64,000 nt of DNA from Laburnicola sp. R22_1 (taxonomy: Eukaryota > Ascomycota > Dothideomycetes > Pleosporales > Didymosphaeriaceae): positions 1,984,001 to 2,048,000 of the forward strand of contig JACONQ010000015.1 in assembly GCA_014281115.1 (NCBI GenBank). Reading direction: 5' to 3'. Of the stretch, positions 1 through 11,964 are shown piece by piece. The notes beneath the pieces are model-generated. The model had not been told where the DNA came from. It worked only from the letters and a program-made list of their open reading frames with translations, and did no database searches. Within the stretch, counting starts at the first letter, position 1, and each line of letters starts with the position of its first letter. Position numbers and translations under genes: made by a program.

Positions 1-843
1 CGTACTACTAGTAGAGTACGTTTGCTTATTATTAATGGCCACGAAAGTTACAACTCGCTCGAATTTTAAGATTACTACAAAAAGAGTAATATTATTACTC
101 TCTATATGCCTTTATATTCGTCGTACCTCTTGCAGCTACTTAATATAGGTTGTTTTACGCTATTAAAGAAGGCGTATAGGCGCTAAGCTAAGAATCTAAT
201 ACGCAACCACATTACGCATATTACTAAAATTAAGTTTCTACCTTGTTTTATTACTGCTTTTAAGGCTTTAATTACTAAAAGTAATATTAAAGAAGGCTTT
301 TAAGGTGCTGGCCTAGTGCCCCACAACCTAGAAGTTGTAATATCGCAGCTTAACCTCCGTCTGCATACGCCTCCACTTTGTACTATTCGCGATAGTACAT
401 AGAAGTCGCAAACTTCGCGAAATAGTATAGAACTTAGGTCGCAATTAACGCTGGTTAAGCAGAGGATTTAAAGGCATATATATAGTTCCCTAACTTATAT
501 AGTTAAGACGGTAAAAAAGCTTGTTAAAGGCGCTAAGCTAATAGGGCATTCTTTAGTGTTAATAACTAAACGCAACACTAAACTTCAAGCTACTAATAAG
601 GCCGCCACACAACATAAATCACATAAAAGAAAGCGAGTACAGTGTGAAGGAGTCCTTATAGCTAAAGAGGGCTAGCGGCTAGCTACTCTAAAGGAGTTTA
701 GAGCGCGCAGTGATAGGCAAAAGGCGAAGAAGAGGGTGCGCGCTAATAGAGGCGAATCTGCTCAACAGCGCTGTGGACGCTGCAGCAAGCCCAGGCATAA
801 TAAAACAACCTATAGACAGTCTATAGAAGTAGATTCTAAATAG
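1..843 (+). pseudogene. pogo-like DDE transposase, C-terminal part, RIP-broken
   Basis: Frame 1 reads the second half of a cut-and-paste transposase. It starts just before the second catalytic motif (LLIINGHESYNSLEF, where the family has D/N-GHxSH), followed by LYMPLYSSYLLQLLNIGCF, the region that carries the third acidic residue in relatives. Here that residue is Asn. Several TAG/TAA stops interrupt the frame. The C-terminus has a CCHC-type zinc knuckle at about 768-812 (CGRCSKPRHNKTTY) with its last Cys changed to Tyr, a G-to-A change of the RIP type. The stop at 841-843 follows EVDSK, as in Q. It cannot be functional. Confidence 0.85.
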
Positions 844-971
844 ATTGGCATATTTAGACTATTAAAAATAGTTTGTGTTAACTCTATACTATTGTGAATA
901 GCACAGAACTTAGTGGGGTCTTGGCAAAGTAATTGACTCGATAGAATAATCGACTCGAGTGGAAAGTACGT
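1..971 (+). mobile_element. pogo/Fot1-like DNA transposon, right part
   Basis: The left part lies outside the window. The right end reads AAAGTACGT followed by TA at 972-973, the same terminus as element Q (56744-58614), to which the whole stretch aligns. TA flanks fit the target duplication of Tc1/mariner/pogo elements. Near the terminus GACTCGA occurs at 935 and 952, a 17-bp spacing also found in the other pogo-like ends here. Heavily RIP-mutated. Confidence 0.88.
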
Positions 972-1726
972 TATATTATTATTAATATATAGTAGCACTT
1001 TGCGCATTACCTATATATCTAGCTATACCCTCTTCTTCTAGCGCAATACTTTTATAGGACTCTAAGAGATTAATAAAGATTTTAGAAAGTTCTAAAAAGT
1101 TGTAAAAAGTTCTAGAAAGTTCTAAAAAGTTCTAAAAAGTCCTAGAAAGTTCTAGAAAGTCTTAAGAAGCCCTAGTTTTCTATAAAGTATTTTCTATAAA
1201 GTTCTAAAAAGTTCTAAAATGTATAGAGTTACTATATTTATATTTATATAGCTCTAGTTAAAAAGAAGAAGCTAAATATATAAAGGAAATATTATAGGGC
1301 TAGAAAATAAAGAGTAGGTTAAACCTAAGGGTATTCTTACGTTATATAGATGTCTATAGTAAATAATAAGGCTTTAGCAGCTCTTCTCTATTATATACTT
1401 ACTATGCTACTTACTAGGCTAAAGAATATTATTAATTATACTAGGTCTATTTAGTTATTTAGAAAGAGAAATATCGTAGACCTTTAGTATACGATATAAC
1501 GCTATAAGGAAAAGCTGCTGTTTAGTTATTATAATACTTATAAGAGGTTATTTAAGTATATTTTTTAAGAATTCTATTTTATAATATAAACACTCTTTAT
1601 AAACTATATATAGAGTAAACCTAAGCGCTATATTAACTAGTATTTAGTAATAATAATATATTTTTATTACTTATACTAGGTTAAGTAAGAGTCTTATCTT
1701 TTATTAAAGATCTTTATTGTATTAAG
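972..1726. other. AT-rich RIP-degraded sequence with a 10-bp repeat array
   Basis: No coding signal. It holds an irregular array of the 10-bp unit AGAAAGTTCT at 1083-1170 and again at 1200-1215 (see findings). The rest is TpA-rich sequence with stops in all frames. Confidence 0.6.
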
Positions 1727-2060
1727 ACTCTAACTAAGATCGAATTCGCACTATACACAGAGAGAAGTAAAATAAAAGGCACTAAAATCTAGTACTTAGT
1801 ACATAGTAGTAGTAATACAATATACATAAAATAATAATAATTTTATTATTAATATTTTGCACAGCAGCATTATTAATAGTAGTTAATAGATAGTCTACTA
1901 TCTGGCATATCTAAGTTATATATTATTATTATAATTATGATTATTATTATTATAGTAAAAATATTATTAAAGAAATTATTAATTATGTAACATAGTGGTC
2001 GGTTAAACAGCCGGCCCGAAATTACGTAACATTACGAATTAACCTTAGAAGAAAAGTCTT
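1727..2060 (+). repeat. Family A LTR-like repeat, internally deleted copy
   Basis: Bases about 1727-1915 match the family A terminal repeat (5' part ATTGTATTAAGACTCTAACTAAG, interior CTAAAATCTAGTACTTAGTA). Bases about 1920-2060 match the 3' tail of the full element (GGTCGGTTAAACAGCC, then ATTAACCTTAGAAGAA). The roughly 900-bp body present at 8590-9500 is missing. This copy keeps more C and G in the tail than the others (AGCCGGCCCG), so it shows part of the ancestral sequence. Confidence 0.65.
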
Positions 2061-2084
2061 ATCTTTTATACCTTTACTATTCTT

Positions 2085-3300
2085 ATAGGTATCCTCCTAG
2101 GCAGAAGTATAAACTGCCTCTACTTATTAGTTTTTAAGTAGCCCTACTACGTTTAATTACTACGTTTTTTTATTGCGTTACTAGCGTCTATATAATATTA
2201 CGTAATATTATTTATATGCTAAGCCCTAGAACTAGAGTGCGTTAAAGCTTTTTAAATATCTTTCCTAGCTTCTAAGATAACTAATCCTATAATAATAACA
2301 CTCTAACTTGCTTGCCCGCCTACTATATTACTAGATAATTAATACTACCTTATAACCTATTACTAAATTACTAGATAATTAACTACTTAGAACTCTTATT
2401 TTACTCTACTACTATAATATATAATAAATCGCGTGCACGCGCTTCTTACTTCTAATACTAAATAGCATCCTAACACTTTACTAGTCTTACTCTACCTATT
2501 GTCTATAGAAATTCTATAGTATAAGCGCGTACCTATATATACCTAATATCTCTTATAGCTATTTTATATAAATTCTATTCTAATAATTATGCTATACCTT
2601 CTTTAGGTTATATAGCCTTACTTTATTCTTCTAGAGCCTCTTATAACTTTTACCTATCTTTTTCTATTGTCTTTAAAAATATATCTAATAATCCTTATTA
2701 ATATAGCTAAGTATAAGATAGCTAAACTAATAGAGAGCAAGCTATAAGTTAAATTCTATGCGCTTATTAAGGTAGTAGGACTCTAATAAACTAGCTGAGG
2801 TAATCTATTTACTGCACTACTTATATTCTACTACTATATAGTTAGTAATATTAGGTGTTTAACCTTTATAATACTAATTCTAGCTAGCTCTATTATTATT
2901 ATTATTATTGTTTTTCTTATTGTATACGTATAGACGTGTGACTGCCCGCCTAGTAGTAATAGTATTATTAGGATAAGGGATAGCTATACTAAATTATAAC
3001 CTTAAGGTTTCTAGCTTACGTAATAATTAAATATATTATATAGTAGATAGATAAACACTTAATCTATAATTAGTTGCAAATTTTATATTATATACGCGTA
3101 GGTAACTACGTATTATATTATTAACTATCTCTAGTATAAGGGGCTAATTTGTACATGCTAATGAATAGTTATAATAAATAGTTTTTAGCCTAATCTATTT
3201 CTAAGCTGCTTTACCTTTTTTAATATATTTTTAGCACACCTATAGGTTTCTCTTATAGTGTTATACTATATACTAAAAGGTCTGCGATATTTTTCTCCCA
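2085..3300 (+). repeat. Repeat G, copy 1 (unclassified dispersed repeat)
   Basis: About 1.2 kb that aligns end to end with 53145-54665. Shared blocks include the start (AGAAGTATAAACTGCCTCTA), a middle block with GCGTTACTAGCG, and the end (CTAAAAGGTCTGCGAT). A third, partial copy is interrupted by element P (48924-50772). No coding frame and no clear terminal repeats were seen. It may be a solo LTR or a non-autonomous element. The short ATT run at 2899-2917 is hugely expanded in the 53.9-kb copy. Confidence 0.65.
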
Positions 3301-3754
3301 GATTCTTATAGGTAAAATAACGCTCTAGCTTATACTATTAACTTAGTTAGGCAAGGAGTAGCTAGCTAATATTTAGTAATTAGATAGTATAAAGCCATGC
3401 CTTATAATAGTAAAGATAAATAAGAAAGAGAAGGATACTATTACTAAGATTAAGAAGGGCAAATATATCTATATATTATTAAATCCTAAGTAGGCTGTAT
3501 CCTAGAATTTTATATAGGTGCTTAGGAATCCTAATCTATAGTGTTAGATTAGGCTCATTATAATAGATAAGTATTATCTTATAATATAGTAGGCAACCTT
3601 TTAACTAGAGTATACTAGTAATAGATTAATATATACAGTCTTATCTATAGATATTTATTAGCTTAGGTATTTAGCTACTATAGATAAAGAGAGTAAGTAA
3701 CTTATTTTATAGTTTGCTAGGTTTTGTAATATTAGTAATAATATCTAATATAGT
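3301..3754. other. AT-rich degraded sequence, nothing identified
   Basis: It lies between repeat G and the left end of T2. Patches of fairly continuous reading (for example 3450-3500) suggest an old coding relic, but I could not assign it to a family. Confidence 0.4.
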
Positions 3755-5925
3755 CTATTAGTAGCCTGGATCGATTAGTCTGCTAGATAGTTTTTACTAA
3801 GACTACAACACTTTACTACAAATTATAATATCTTAATAACACAATATATTATTATCTAATTAAGAAGGCAGAATTAAGCTTACCCTTTACACCTATTAAG
3901 ATAAGCAACTTTTAAGCCTATAACGCACTACTATAGTATATAATATCCTAAAGTCTATACTAAGTAATTAAATTAACAAAATTACCACCTAAGCAGATAT
4001 ATAATTAGGTATAATAAAGCTTACTATAACTAAAGAGTAGACGCTTATATAGTATATCCTTAACCTAGATTTGCAAGAATTTGCACTCTAGCTAAGTAAG
4101 ATAGATAATATAGCTAATAAACTACTAGCTACGCAGTATAAAGACCCTATAAAATAATACTAGGCTTAGTGCTTTGTAAAGCGCGTACCTAAGCTTAAAA
4201 TAGCTTTTAATTAAGCAAAGAAATAATAGAGAATATAATAGGAAGACCTAGAAGTTATAAATATATAGTTTTAGCCAGTGGAGGACACAAAAGCTAAGTA
4301 TAAAGTATAGAATAAAGATATTTATAACTTTAATAAAATAGGCTTCTAGATAGGAGTTATTAGCTTAATAAAGGTTATAGCTAGTTTAGAAAGATATTCT
4401 TAATCTATACTTATTTAGCTAGGCAACTATAAGTAGGTTATAGTAATTTAGAGTATTTGCGCTGCTAAGTATACTACTTTACCCTTTGTTATCTATAAAG
4501 GGTAAGTCTATATCTTAGCATAGTATAAGAAGACTAGTATCTCTTATAATTAGAAGCTTTTAGTCTTTAAGACTAGCTAGACTAATAATAACCTTAGAGT
4601 TATATAGTTAAAGCACTTTAACACGTATATAAGACTGCGTATAATAGAGTTATAAAGGTTACTTATTCTAGATAGCTATAAGAGCTACTACTCCTAGAAT
4701 TTTAAGGATTATTATCTAAAATAAAAGATTCTAACACTCTATATACTAGCGCACTTATTTTATTTTCTCTAGCTACTTAATATAGTTTATTTTATACTAC
4801 TAAAGCTAAAGTACTTCTAGTGTGTGTAGGACTTAGCTCGCTAACGCGTCTTTTATATTAATAAAGAGGGCTTTCTACTTGCCTTTTATAATGCGTTTTT
4901 AATATATTTATACTAAAAACTATAAAAAGTCTTTAAGGCCTCTAGGCTTATTTCTTTAAATATATTAGTAGTAGTAGATTGCCTTAATATGCGTATTTAC
5001 ACTCTATCTTAGGGTATCCTACTAGATACACTATAGTAAGCTAGGACTTTAAATAATACCTTTAAGTTTAGATACTAGTTAAAGCTTGTACGCAACTCTT
5101 TTATTTAGTCTTTACTTAATACTAAATTAAGCTACTTATAGCTTATAAAAGGTGCTAAACTTATACTCTACTATAGTATACTTTAAGAGACCTATATTAA
5201 GGAACTTAAAAACCAAATTAAGGTTCTAATAAAGCAAAAAACGCGTAAAAGAAAGCGTATTTAGAAAGATAGGACACTAGGCTTTACTTAAAGAGTAGAT
5301 TTAGAAGTAGAAAGCCTTTCTATTAGGGTAAAGTTATTAAAAAGAGCGTAAGATAGTAGTAAGAGAGAGGTAGGTCCCTTAACACAACACTGCTATAGAA
5401 GATATAAAGAGCCTAGATATAATATAAAAACCTATTAGATAAATAAAAAGATAAAGGAGGAGTTAGATATTACCCTTAGTAGCTTATTTTTAGATAGTGT
5501 TAATAGTAAATTAGAGTGATTTTATTATAGGTTACTCTAAGGCTAAAAATAATAGGTTAACTTTATCTTATAATAGTACGCACTTAGTAACTAAAAATTA
5601 GATAAAGTACTACTTAAGATATAGTATACTATATATTATCTATGTATAGTATAGTAGATAATATATTATATATTATAGGGAGTCTTATTATAAGTTTATA
5701 CTACTAAGAAAGACTCCTTAGCTTTGCGTAGCTACTATAGCTGCGCAAAGAGGCTATAAAATATAAAAAGTAGATTAAATAGTAACTTAGTTTATTATAA
5801 GTTATAGTAGATTATTATAAGTTACTATAAAGTAATTTTGGTAGTGTTCTATAGTAAGTTATAGGGGACCTCAAAGTTGCCAAGAAAAACTATCCGGCGG
5901 ACTAATCTGTCCGGGCTACTAATAG
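3755..5925 (+). mobile_element. T2, old pogo-like DNA transposon, copy 1
   Basis: The terminal inverted repeats start CTATTAGTAGCC on the left (3755) and end GGCTACTAATAG on the right (about 5925). They extend inward for about 50 bp to GGTCCC on the better preserved side. The right end has CTATCCGG at 5890 and CTGTCCGG at 5907, exactly 17 bp apart. The element is about 2.17 kb. A second copy in inverted orientation is at 20825-22937. Both are saturated with RIP-type transitions, so this is one of the oldest identifiable insertions here. Confidence 0.82.
4020..5520 (+). pseudogene. pogo-like transposase relic of T2
   Basis: A heavily interrupted frame. Recognisable blocks are the stretch before the second catalytic motif (LRVI, LKHFNTYI), the motif itself at about 4667-4700 (LLILDSYKSYYS; the family has LDSHxSH), LLNIVYFILLK for the third acidic region (Asn here), a Lys/Arg-rich segment at 5216-5270 (QTRKRKR-like), and a zinc-knuckle remnant at about 5391-5435 (CYRRYKEPRYNIKTY) in which expected Cys and His positions have become Tyr. 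It ends near KLE and TGA at 5518-5520. The order matches element P, only far more decayed. The start cannot be fixed. Confidence 0.7.
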
Positions 5926-5930
5926 AATAT

Positions 5931-5978
5931 GTTAAGCTAGATATTAAGCTAGATATTAAGCTAGATATTAAGCTAGGT
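5931..5978 (+). repeat. 12-bp minisatellite, about 4 units
   Basis: Four head-to-tail units of about ATTAAGCTAGAT, directly outside the right end of T2. A related single unit (rc TTAAGCTAGGTATTA) lies just outside the corresponding end of the inverted T2 copy near 22946 and again near 23060. The flank was therefore shared before the unit expanded at one locus. A short open frame runs through it but looks spurious. Confidence 0.75.
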
Positions 5979-7140
5979 ATTAAGCACAATACTAAGAAGT
6001 TGCCTAAGGGCCTTTTAAAGCTAATACCTTCTTCCCTTTTTCTTTTTTTATTCTATTACTAGGTAGTAGCCTTATATATACTATAAAGTTCTAGAAAGTA
6101 CTAAAAAGTTCTAGTAAGTTCTATATAGACAAAATTAGGTAATAGAATAACCTAAATCTATTATAGCACTATCTAGCTATAGTCCTTAACCCTTAACTAA
6201 TTTACTCCTACTACTATATTTACTATATAATAGCAAGCCTATCTATAATTATTAGGCTAATTCTACTACTCTAACCTAAGTAATAGCGTAATATAATTAT
6301 ATTAATTTGTCTACACTAGTATATTATTTAAGATTTAATTACTCTAGCCTCTTTTTTAAATAGTTTCTTTCCTATCTCCTTATTTTCTTTGCCTTCTTCT
6401 TCTTCTTCTTTCTTTTTAAGCACTAATAATACTTGCCCTTAATCTGCCACACTTTCTATTACGAACTAACTATCTTATATATAGTTTTAACCTTTAGGCG
6501 CTAGTCTTTAGCGTAGATTTTAATATTTTTATTTAAATAGACATATAGGCAATTAGTGTATCTAGTCTTTTGCCCCTACTACTATATTTACTATATAATA
6601 GTAAGTCTACCTACTACTACTAGGACTAATTCTACTACTCTAACCTAAGCAGCACAATATAATTATTTTATTTTATTTATATTAGTATAATATTTAAGAT
6701 TACCTTAACAAGCATATTTTTTTCTTTTACTTAAAATAGCTTTATATTACATTTAGAGTAGTTAATTATACTATAAATTCTTGCCCCTTTTTACCCTCCT
6801 TCTTATCCTTTATATAGAGTCTAGCGCTACTACTATCTAATCTCTATACTACTATAGTAGGAGCAGAAGGCATAGCTTATAGTAAGAGTAGAGAGCGTGG
6901 CTTATAATAAGAGTAAAGAGTGTAGCTTATAGTAAAAGTAGAGAGTATAGCTCTATTTAAAATTAGTTACCTTATTAATCTTTACTACTAACTTATAATA
7001 CTTAATCTATAACACCTAATCTTATACTTAAACTAAAATACTATACTATTTAGTAAATCTCTATACTACTATACTATAGTAACGTCCTCTAGTATATTAT
7101 AGCTATTACCCTTAAGCTTTTATAAGTCTATAGGTATGAG
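5979..7140. repeat. AT-rich region with about 370-bp direct duplication
   Basis: Bases about 6205-6345 (from CTACTATATTTACTATATAA) recur at about 6573-6715 with scattered transitions. Bases 6084-6125 hold the 10-bp TTCTAGAAAG-type motif. A triplicated segment at 6865-6955 (AGCTTATAGTAAGAGTAGAGAG-like, about 32 bp) is also visible. No coding potential. Confidence 0.55.
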
Positions 7141-7945
7141 CGCCCTCCTCTCTAGTATGGGGAGTTTTTTTTTGCGACTAAGGGGTTTCTAATAAAAATA
7201 TTACAATAATAGCAGTTATTCCTTCTACTATTATTAACACAGAAACCCCTCTAGTATATTATAGCTATTGCCCTTAGGCTTTTATACACCTATAGGCGTA
7301 AGCGTCCTTCTCTCTTTACTATTATTACTATTAGATTATCGCTAAAGTTTAAAGTTATTAAATATTATATTAGAGTAGTTTTCTAGGGTCTATTACTACG
7401 TTAATTTAACTAAAGTATATAGCGCATTAATTATCTATATGCCTGTACATCTAGATATACTAGGCCTTAAAGCTAGAATTATTATTAATAGTAATTAGGT
7501 AAAAGAATATAATAACTAGGCGCCTATAGACGCAAAGATTATTAAATATTTTATTAAATATTGTCTTAAAGCAGTTTTCTAGGGTCTATTACTATGTTAA
7601 TTTAATTAAAACACGCGGCGTATTAATTACCTATATGTCTTTGCACCTAGATATACTAGGCCTTAAAGCTAGAATTATTATTAATAGTAATTAGGTAAAA
7701 GAATATAATAACTAAGCGCCTATAGGCGCAAAAGTTATTAAAGGTTATATTGTAGTAGAGTCTAGAGCTAATTTTAAAGTTTTTTTTTACTTCTTCTTCT
7801 ACTTATCCGCCTAAAAGCTTTATAGTATAGAGGTATAAATAGGCGTAAAGCTATTAAACATTATATAGTAGTAAATTCTAGAGCTAATTTTAAAGTCTTC
7901 TTTTGCTTCTTCTACTTATCTATCTAAAAGCTCTTTTTTGCTACT
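7080..7945. repeat. Tandem repeat mosaic
   Basis: Bases 7082-7155 recur at 7238-7315. A unit of about 200 bp beginning near AGTTTTCTAGGGTC is present at about 7373 and 7573 (shared interior CTAGATATACTAGGCCTTAA). A third unit of about 115 bp, containing TCTAGAGCTAATTTTAAAG, occurs at about 7750 and 7870. Fragments of the last unit recur near 10040-10130, beyond the inserted family A element, so the array once continued there. No coding frame. Confidence 0.65.
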
Positions 7946-8018
7946 ACTAAACTATAGCAAATCTACCTCTAGGCGTACTATAGAAGATTTAGAATAGTGA
8001 ACTTATAAAACTATTTCT
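7946..8018 (+). repeat. Left remnant of the 100-bp tandem array
   Basis: Matches the unit repeated at 9607-10000 (ACTATAGCAAATCTACC through AACTTATAAAACTATTTCT). It is separated from the main array by two family A insertions. Confidence 0.65.
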
Positions 8019-8291
8019 ATTGCGACTCCGCGGTCCACTGCGGCTCTCCAACGGTCCACTAGTTAAGAGATAACATGTGACTTAGTTATGCTAGATAGTA
8101 GACTGTCTATTAACTACTATTAACAATGCTGCTATAAAGAAAGTTAATAATAAAATTATTATTATTTTATATATATTTTGTTACTACTACTATATACTAG
8201 GTACTAGATTTTAGTGCCTTCTATATTACTCCTCTCTGTGTATAGTACGAACTTAACCTTGGTTAGAATTTTTACTTAACAAAGATGTTTA
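8019..8291 (-). repeat. Family A LTR-like repeat, minus orientation, solo
   Basis: Reverse complement of the family A terminal repeat. It reads TTGCGACTCCGCGGTCC at its left and TTAGAATTTTTACTTAACA near its right. Compared with the copy at about 52166-52446, which starts TGTTCTATCGCCC and ends CATAACA, about 20 bp are missing near its left end. It is flanked by a 14-nt direct repeat ATAAAACTATTTCT (8005-8018 and 8292-8305). The GC-rich left end (CTCCGCGGTCCACTGCGG) is unusually well preserved for this region. Confidence 0.72.
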
Positions 8292-8337
8292 ATAAAACTA
8301 TTTCTCTAAGCAATTATCTAAATACTACTACTAGGCT

Positions 8338-9607
8338 ATTAACAATCTTTATTGTGTAGAGATTCTAACTAAGGTTAAGTTCGCACTATACACAGAGAGG
8401 AGTAAAATAGAAGGTACTAAAATCTAGTACCTAGTATATAGTAGTAGTAATAAAATATATACAAAAATAATAATGTTATTATTAACTTTCTATATAGTAG
8501 TATTAATAATACTAGTTAATAAATAGTTAGGTATAACTAAGTTATATATTATTTTATAACTAGTAGACTATTAGAGAGCTATAGTAGACTATAGAGTTAC
8601 AACTATAGGACTAGTGTAGATAATAGAATGCTTAACTATAGTTTAATTATTATACTTATAACCTAATAACTATAATACAACTATAGTTTGCTATGCGTAT
8701 AGTATATAAGTCTACTCTTATAAATTAGTAACATCTAGTATACTAAATCTTTACTTTAATACAGAATACTATATTTTTAAATTTAACTTTTTATCTATTA
8801 TATCTAGCAATGCAATAACTACTTTATAGCAATCTAATATTACGTCTAAGTCTAATATCTATAGTAATATAGCTATTATTAAATTTAGTTAAGGTATAGA
8901 TAACTAGCTAGGCAAAGTTAAGAATAATTCCTAGAGATTTAGCAACCTTATACAACTAGAAGGATTATTAGAAAAGCCTCTAGAGCTTATCTTTAAGTAC
9001 TCTATTAGTAATATCTTTAGGCTAATTTGCTACGCTTTATGTCTCTAGATTCTAAAGTATAAGGTAGTTCTTTAGTACCTAGATATTAGTAGAAAAGACA
9101 CAGCCTTTATAATATAATAATAGTATAATATAAAAATTATACTATAGAAGCTTAAAAATATATTAAAAATAAAGGTAATAAAGACTATAAGGGTAGAAAC
9201 TAGAGAAAAAGGAAGAAAGAGTTTATTATAATATATAAGACGCTAAAGACATAGTAATAGTATAAGAAGTTTATTAAGGTAGTAGTAATTATCTAGACTA
9301 CTATTAAGGTAGGGGACTATAAATAATAAGGATAAAGGTAAAGATAAGTGGTAGAAGCGAGAGCATAGAGAAGATAGACAGTGGCGGCAAGGTCCTAGAG
9401 AGTAGTATATAGCTTACTAGTTGCAAGAGGAGATCTACTATAGAAGAGTAATAAAATAGTTAGGTTAGTTACTATTATAATTATTATTTTTATTATTATA
9501 GTAAAAAAATTTTATTAAAGAAATTATTAATTATGTAATATAGTGGTTGGTTAAACAGCTACGCTAGGATTACGTAATATTATAGATTAACCCTAGAGAA
9601 GAACTAC
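8338..9607 (+). mobile_element. Family A element, non-autonomous LTR-type candidate
   Basis: A discrete insertion of about 1.27 kb in the 100-bp tandem array, which breaks at CTACTACTAG on the left and resumes with CTACTACTAG on the right. It begins with the family A LTR-like segment (TTGTGTAGAGATTCTAACTAAGG, to about 8600), continues with a relic frame (8812-9110) and a Lys/Arg-rich stretch (9300-9400), and ends TAACCCTAGAGAAGAA. No second full LTR is present at its right end, so it may be a truncated LTR element. A second copy of the body is at 58935-59945, where an LTR-like segment does follow (59955-60044). No integrase or reverse transcriptase motif was seen. Confidence 0.6.
8812..9110 (+). 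pseudogene. Relic frame conserved in family A, function unknown
   Basis: The frame starting at AATGCAATAACTACT reads NAITTLQQSNITSK-like text, then LGKVKNNSQRFSNLIQLEG and LLEKPLELIFKYSISNIFRL, taking TAG as mutated CAG. The same order of residues is readable at about 59150-59460 with different mutations. Shared coding-like text in two independently decayed copies suggests a real former protein of at least 100 aa, possibly a Gag-like polypeptide. I recognise no domain. Not functional now. Confidence 0.45.
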
Positions 9608-10000
9608 TACTAGACTATAAATATAGCAAACCTATCTTTAGACGTACTATAAAAGATTTAGAATAGTAAACTTATAAAACTATCTCTCTAAGTAATTATC
9701 TAGATACTACTACTAGACTACAAATATAGCAAACCTATCTCTAGGCATATTATAGAAGATTTAGAATAGCAAATTTATAAAACTATCTCTCTATACTAAT
9801 ACTAGACTATAAATATGGCAAATCCGCCTTTAAATATACTATAGAAGATTTAGAATAGTAAACTTATAGAACTATCTTTCTAAGTAATTACTTAGACACT
9901 ACTACTAAACTATAAATATAGCAAACCCGCCTCTAGGTATACTATAGAAGATTTAGAATAGCAAATTTATATAATTACCTTTCTAAGTAATTGGCTGAAT
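9607..10000 (+). repeat. About 100-bp tandem array, 4 units
   Basis: Units start near CTACTACTAGACTATAAATA at about 9607, 9707, 9796 and 9899, each carrying GAAGATTTAGAATAGYAAAYTTATA. Units differ mainly by C/T and G/A transitions. The array was interrupted by family A at 8019-8291 and 8338-9607. Confidence 0.75.
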
Positions 10001-11053
10001 AAATAATTAAGGCGCTACTAACAATTTATAAATAAGTAAAAGTTACTTCTTTTTCTACTTATTCATCTAAAAGCTTTATAACGTAGATAGGCCCAAATCT
10101 ATTAAATATTATATTATAGCAGACTAATAATAGCGTCTAAGGAGCTAAAGAGAAGATAATAGATCCTAAGGAGCTAGAGGGGGGATAGTAGACCCGAGGG
10201 AGCTAAAGAAGGAAATAGATTAAAGGGTAAGAAAGGTAGTGCTAGTAGAGATAAAAAAGTAGATTAGCTATTTATATAAAGTAGTATCTTAAAGAGTTTT
10301 ATAATATTAAGCGCACCTAGGTATTTAAGAAAATTTAAAAGTCTAGGAAAGTTTTAGTAAGCTATAACTATATATATAAATAACTACTATACTAACTAAA
10401 CTATAGTAAAATTCCCTATAAAATTCTAAAAAGTTCTAAAAAGTTCTAAGAAGTTTTAGTTATCTATACTACTTTATATATACCTCTACCCTTATCTATT
10501 AAAGTATAAGTACGTCCTATAGATAATATAGGAATAAATATTAACTAGGTGCGTATTAATAGCATAATATTAGCTAATAGAGTATAGATAACTGTGCTTA
10601 TCTTTAACCTACTAAATAGTGTCCGCCTACTAAATAGCGTCTATCTATTAGATAGTAACTATACACTACCTTTATATATCTATAATAAGAGTGTGGTATA
10701 TAATTTACATAGAGATCTAACTATAAATATTAAGAGTATAGATAACTAATATAGTAATTACTATTATTTAAGGTCTTACTTAGCGCGTATAGCTATCTTT
10801 AGAATAATAGCTTTATCTTAATATTTAGTATTACTAATAATATCTATAGAGTTTTATAGTATAACCTAAGACGCTATAATAGTAGAGTCTTAATTTGTCT
10901 TTACTATAGTATAGGCAATAGTCTAGGCTATAATAGCCCTTATAATAATACTAGATAACGCCTATATTAGTATAGTAAGCTCTTTAAAACTATACTTATT
11001 AATCTATATAAAGAGATATAATATATCCTTATATAAAACCTTAACCTAGATTA
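10001..11053. other. AT-rich RIP-degraded sequence
   Basis: No coding signal. Fragments of the 7.8-kb tandem unit occur at 10040-10130. A purine-rich segment lies at 10140-10240, and three units of the 10-bp AAGTTCTAAA motif at 10421-10455. Confidence 0.5.
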
Positions 11054-11964
11054 TAAGCGAGTCGCCCTTACAAGCGAGTCGCCCACTTCGTCAACTTTCT
11101 ATGACGCGTCACCTACAAACTACAATGGCTCAACTAACTTCTACTCAATTGCCCTGCAACGAAGCAGATATCTACCTTGCTATCCTAGCTATTAATCAGA
11201 ACCAAATTCAGACTGTACAAGAGGCTGTACGGGCTTATAATGTCCCCCAATTAACGCTGCGCGACCGACGCGCTGGGAAGCCTGCGCGACGCGATTGCTA
11301 GCCCAACTCAAGAAAGCTTACCAAGCTAGAAGAGGAGGTGATTATCGAGTATATACTTGATCTAGATTCGCGAGGGTTTGCGCCTACTCTAGAAGCTGTG
11401 CGGAATATGGCGGATAAGTTGCTCGCTGAGCGCGGCAGTGGCCAGGTCAGTTAACAGTGGCCTAGAAACTTTGTCAAGCGAACAGACAGCCTTACTACGC
11501 GGTTTAATCGACCGTACGACCACCAGAGAGCGCTCTGCGAGGATCCAGAAGCTATACAACGCTGGTTTAACCTCGTAGCGCGTACAAAGGCCACCTACAG
11601 TATCCACAACAAGGACACCTTCAACTTCGACGAGACTGGCTTTCTAATGGGCAAGATATCCTCCTAGCTAGTTGTTACGGGATTAGAGAGACGTAGCCGG
11701 CCAAAAGCAATCCAGCCAGGCAATCGCGAATGGGTCATGGTGATCCATAGAATCAACGCTGCTAGGTAGGCAATCCCGCCCTTTGTTATTTTCGCTAGCC
11801 AGTATCACCTCTCTGCCTAGTATAAGGGCGAGGATATACCAGGCGACTGGACTATTAGGCTTAGCGACAATAGTTAGACTACCAATAAGCTTAGTATTGC
11901 CTGGCTACAGCACTTTATTAAGCATATAGCAGCGCGTAGGGTAGGCGCGCGCTAGCTGCTTATA

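Noticed and set aside
5877..6062. 61-aa open frame with a KLDI repeat
   Set aside because: It runs from the T2 inverted repeat through the 12-bp minisatellite. No second copy keeps the frame.
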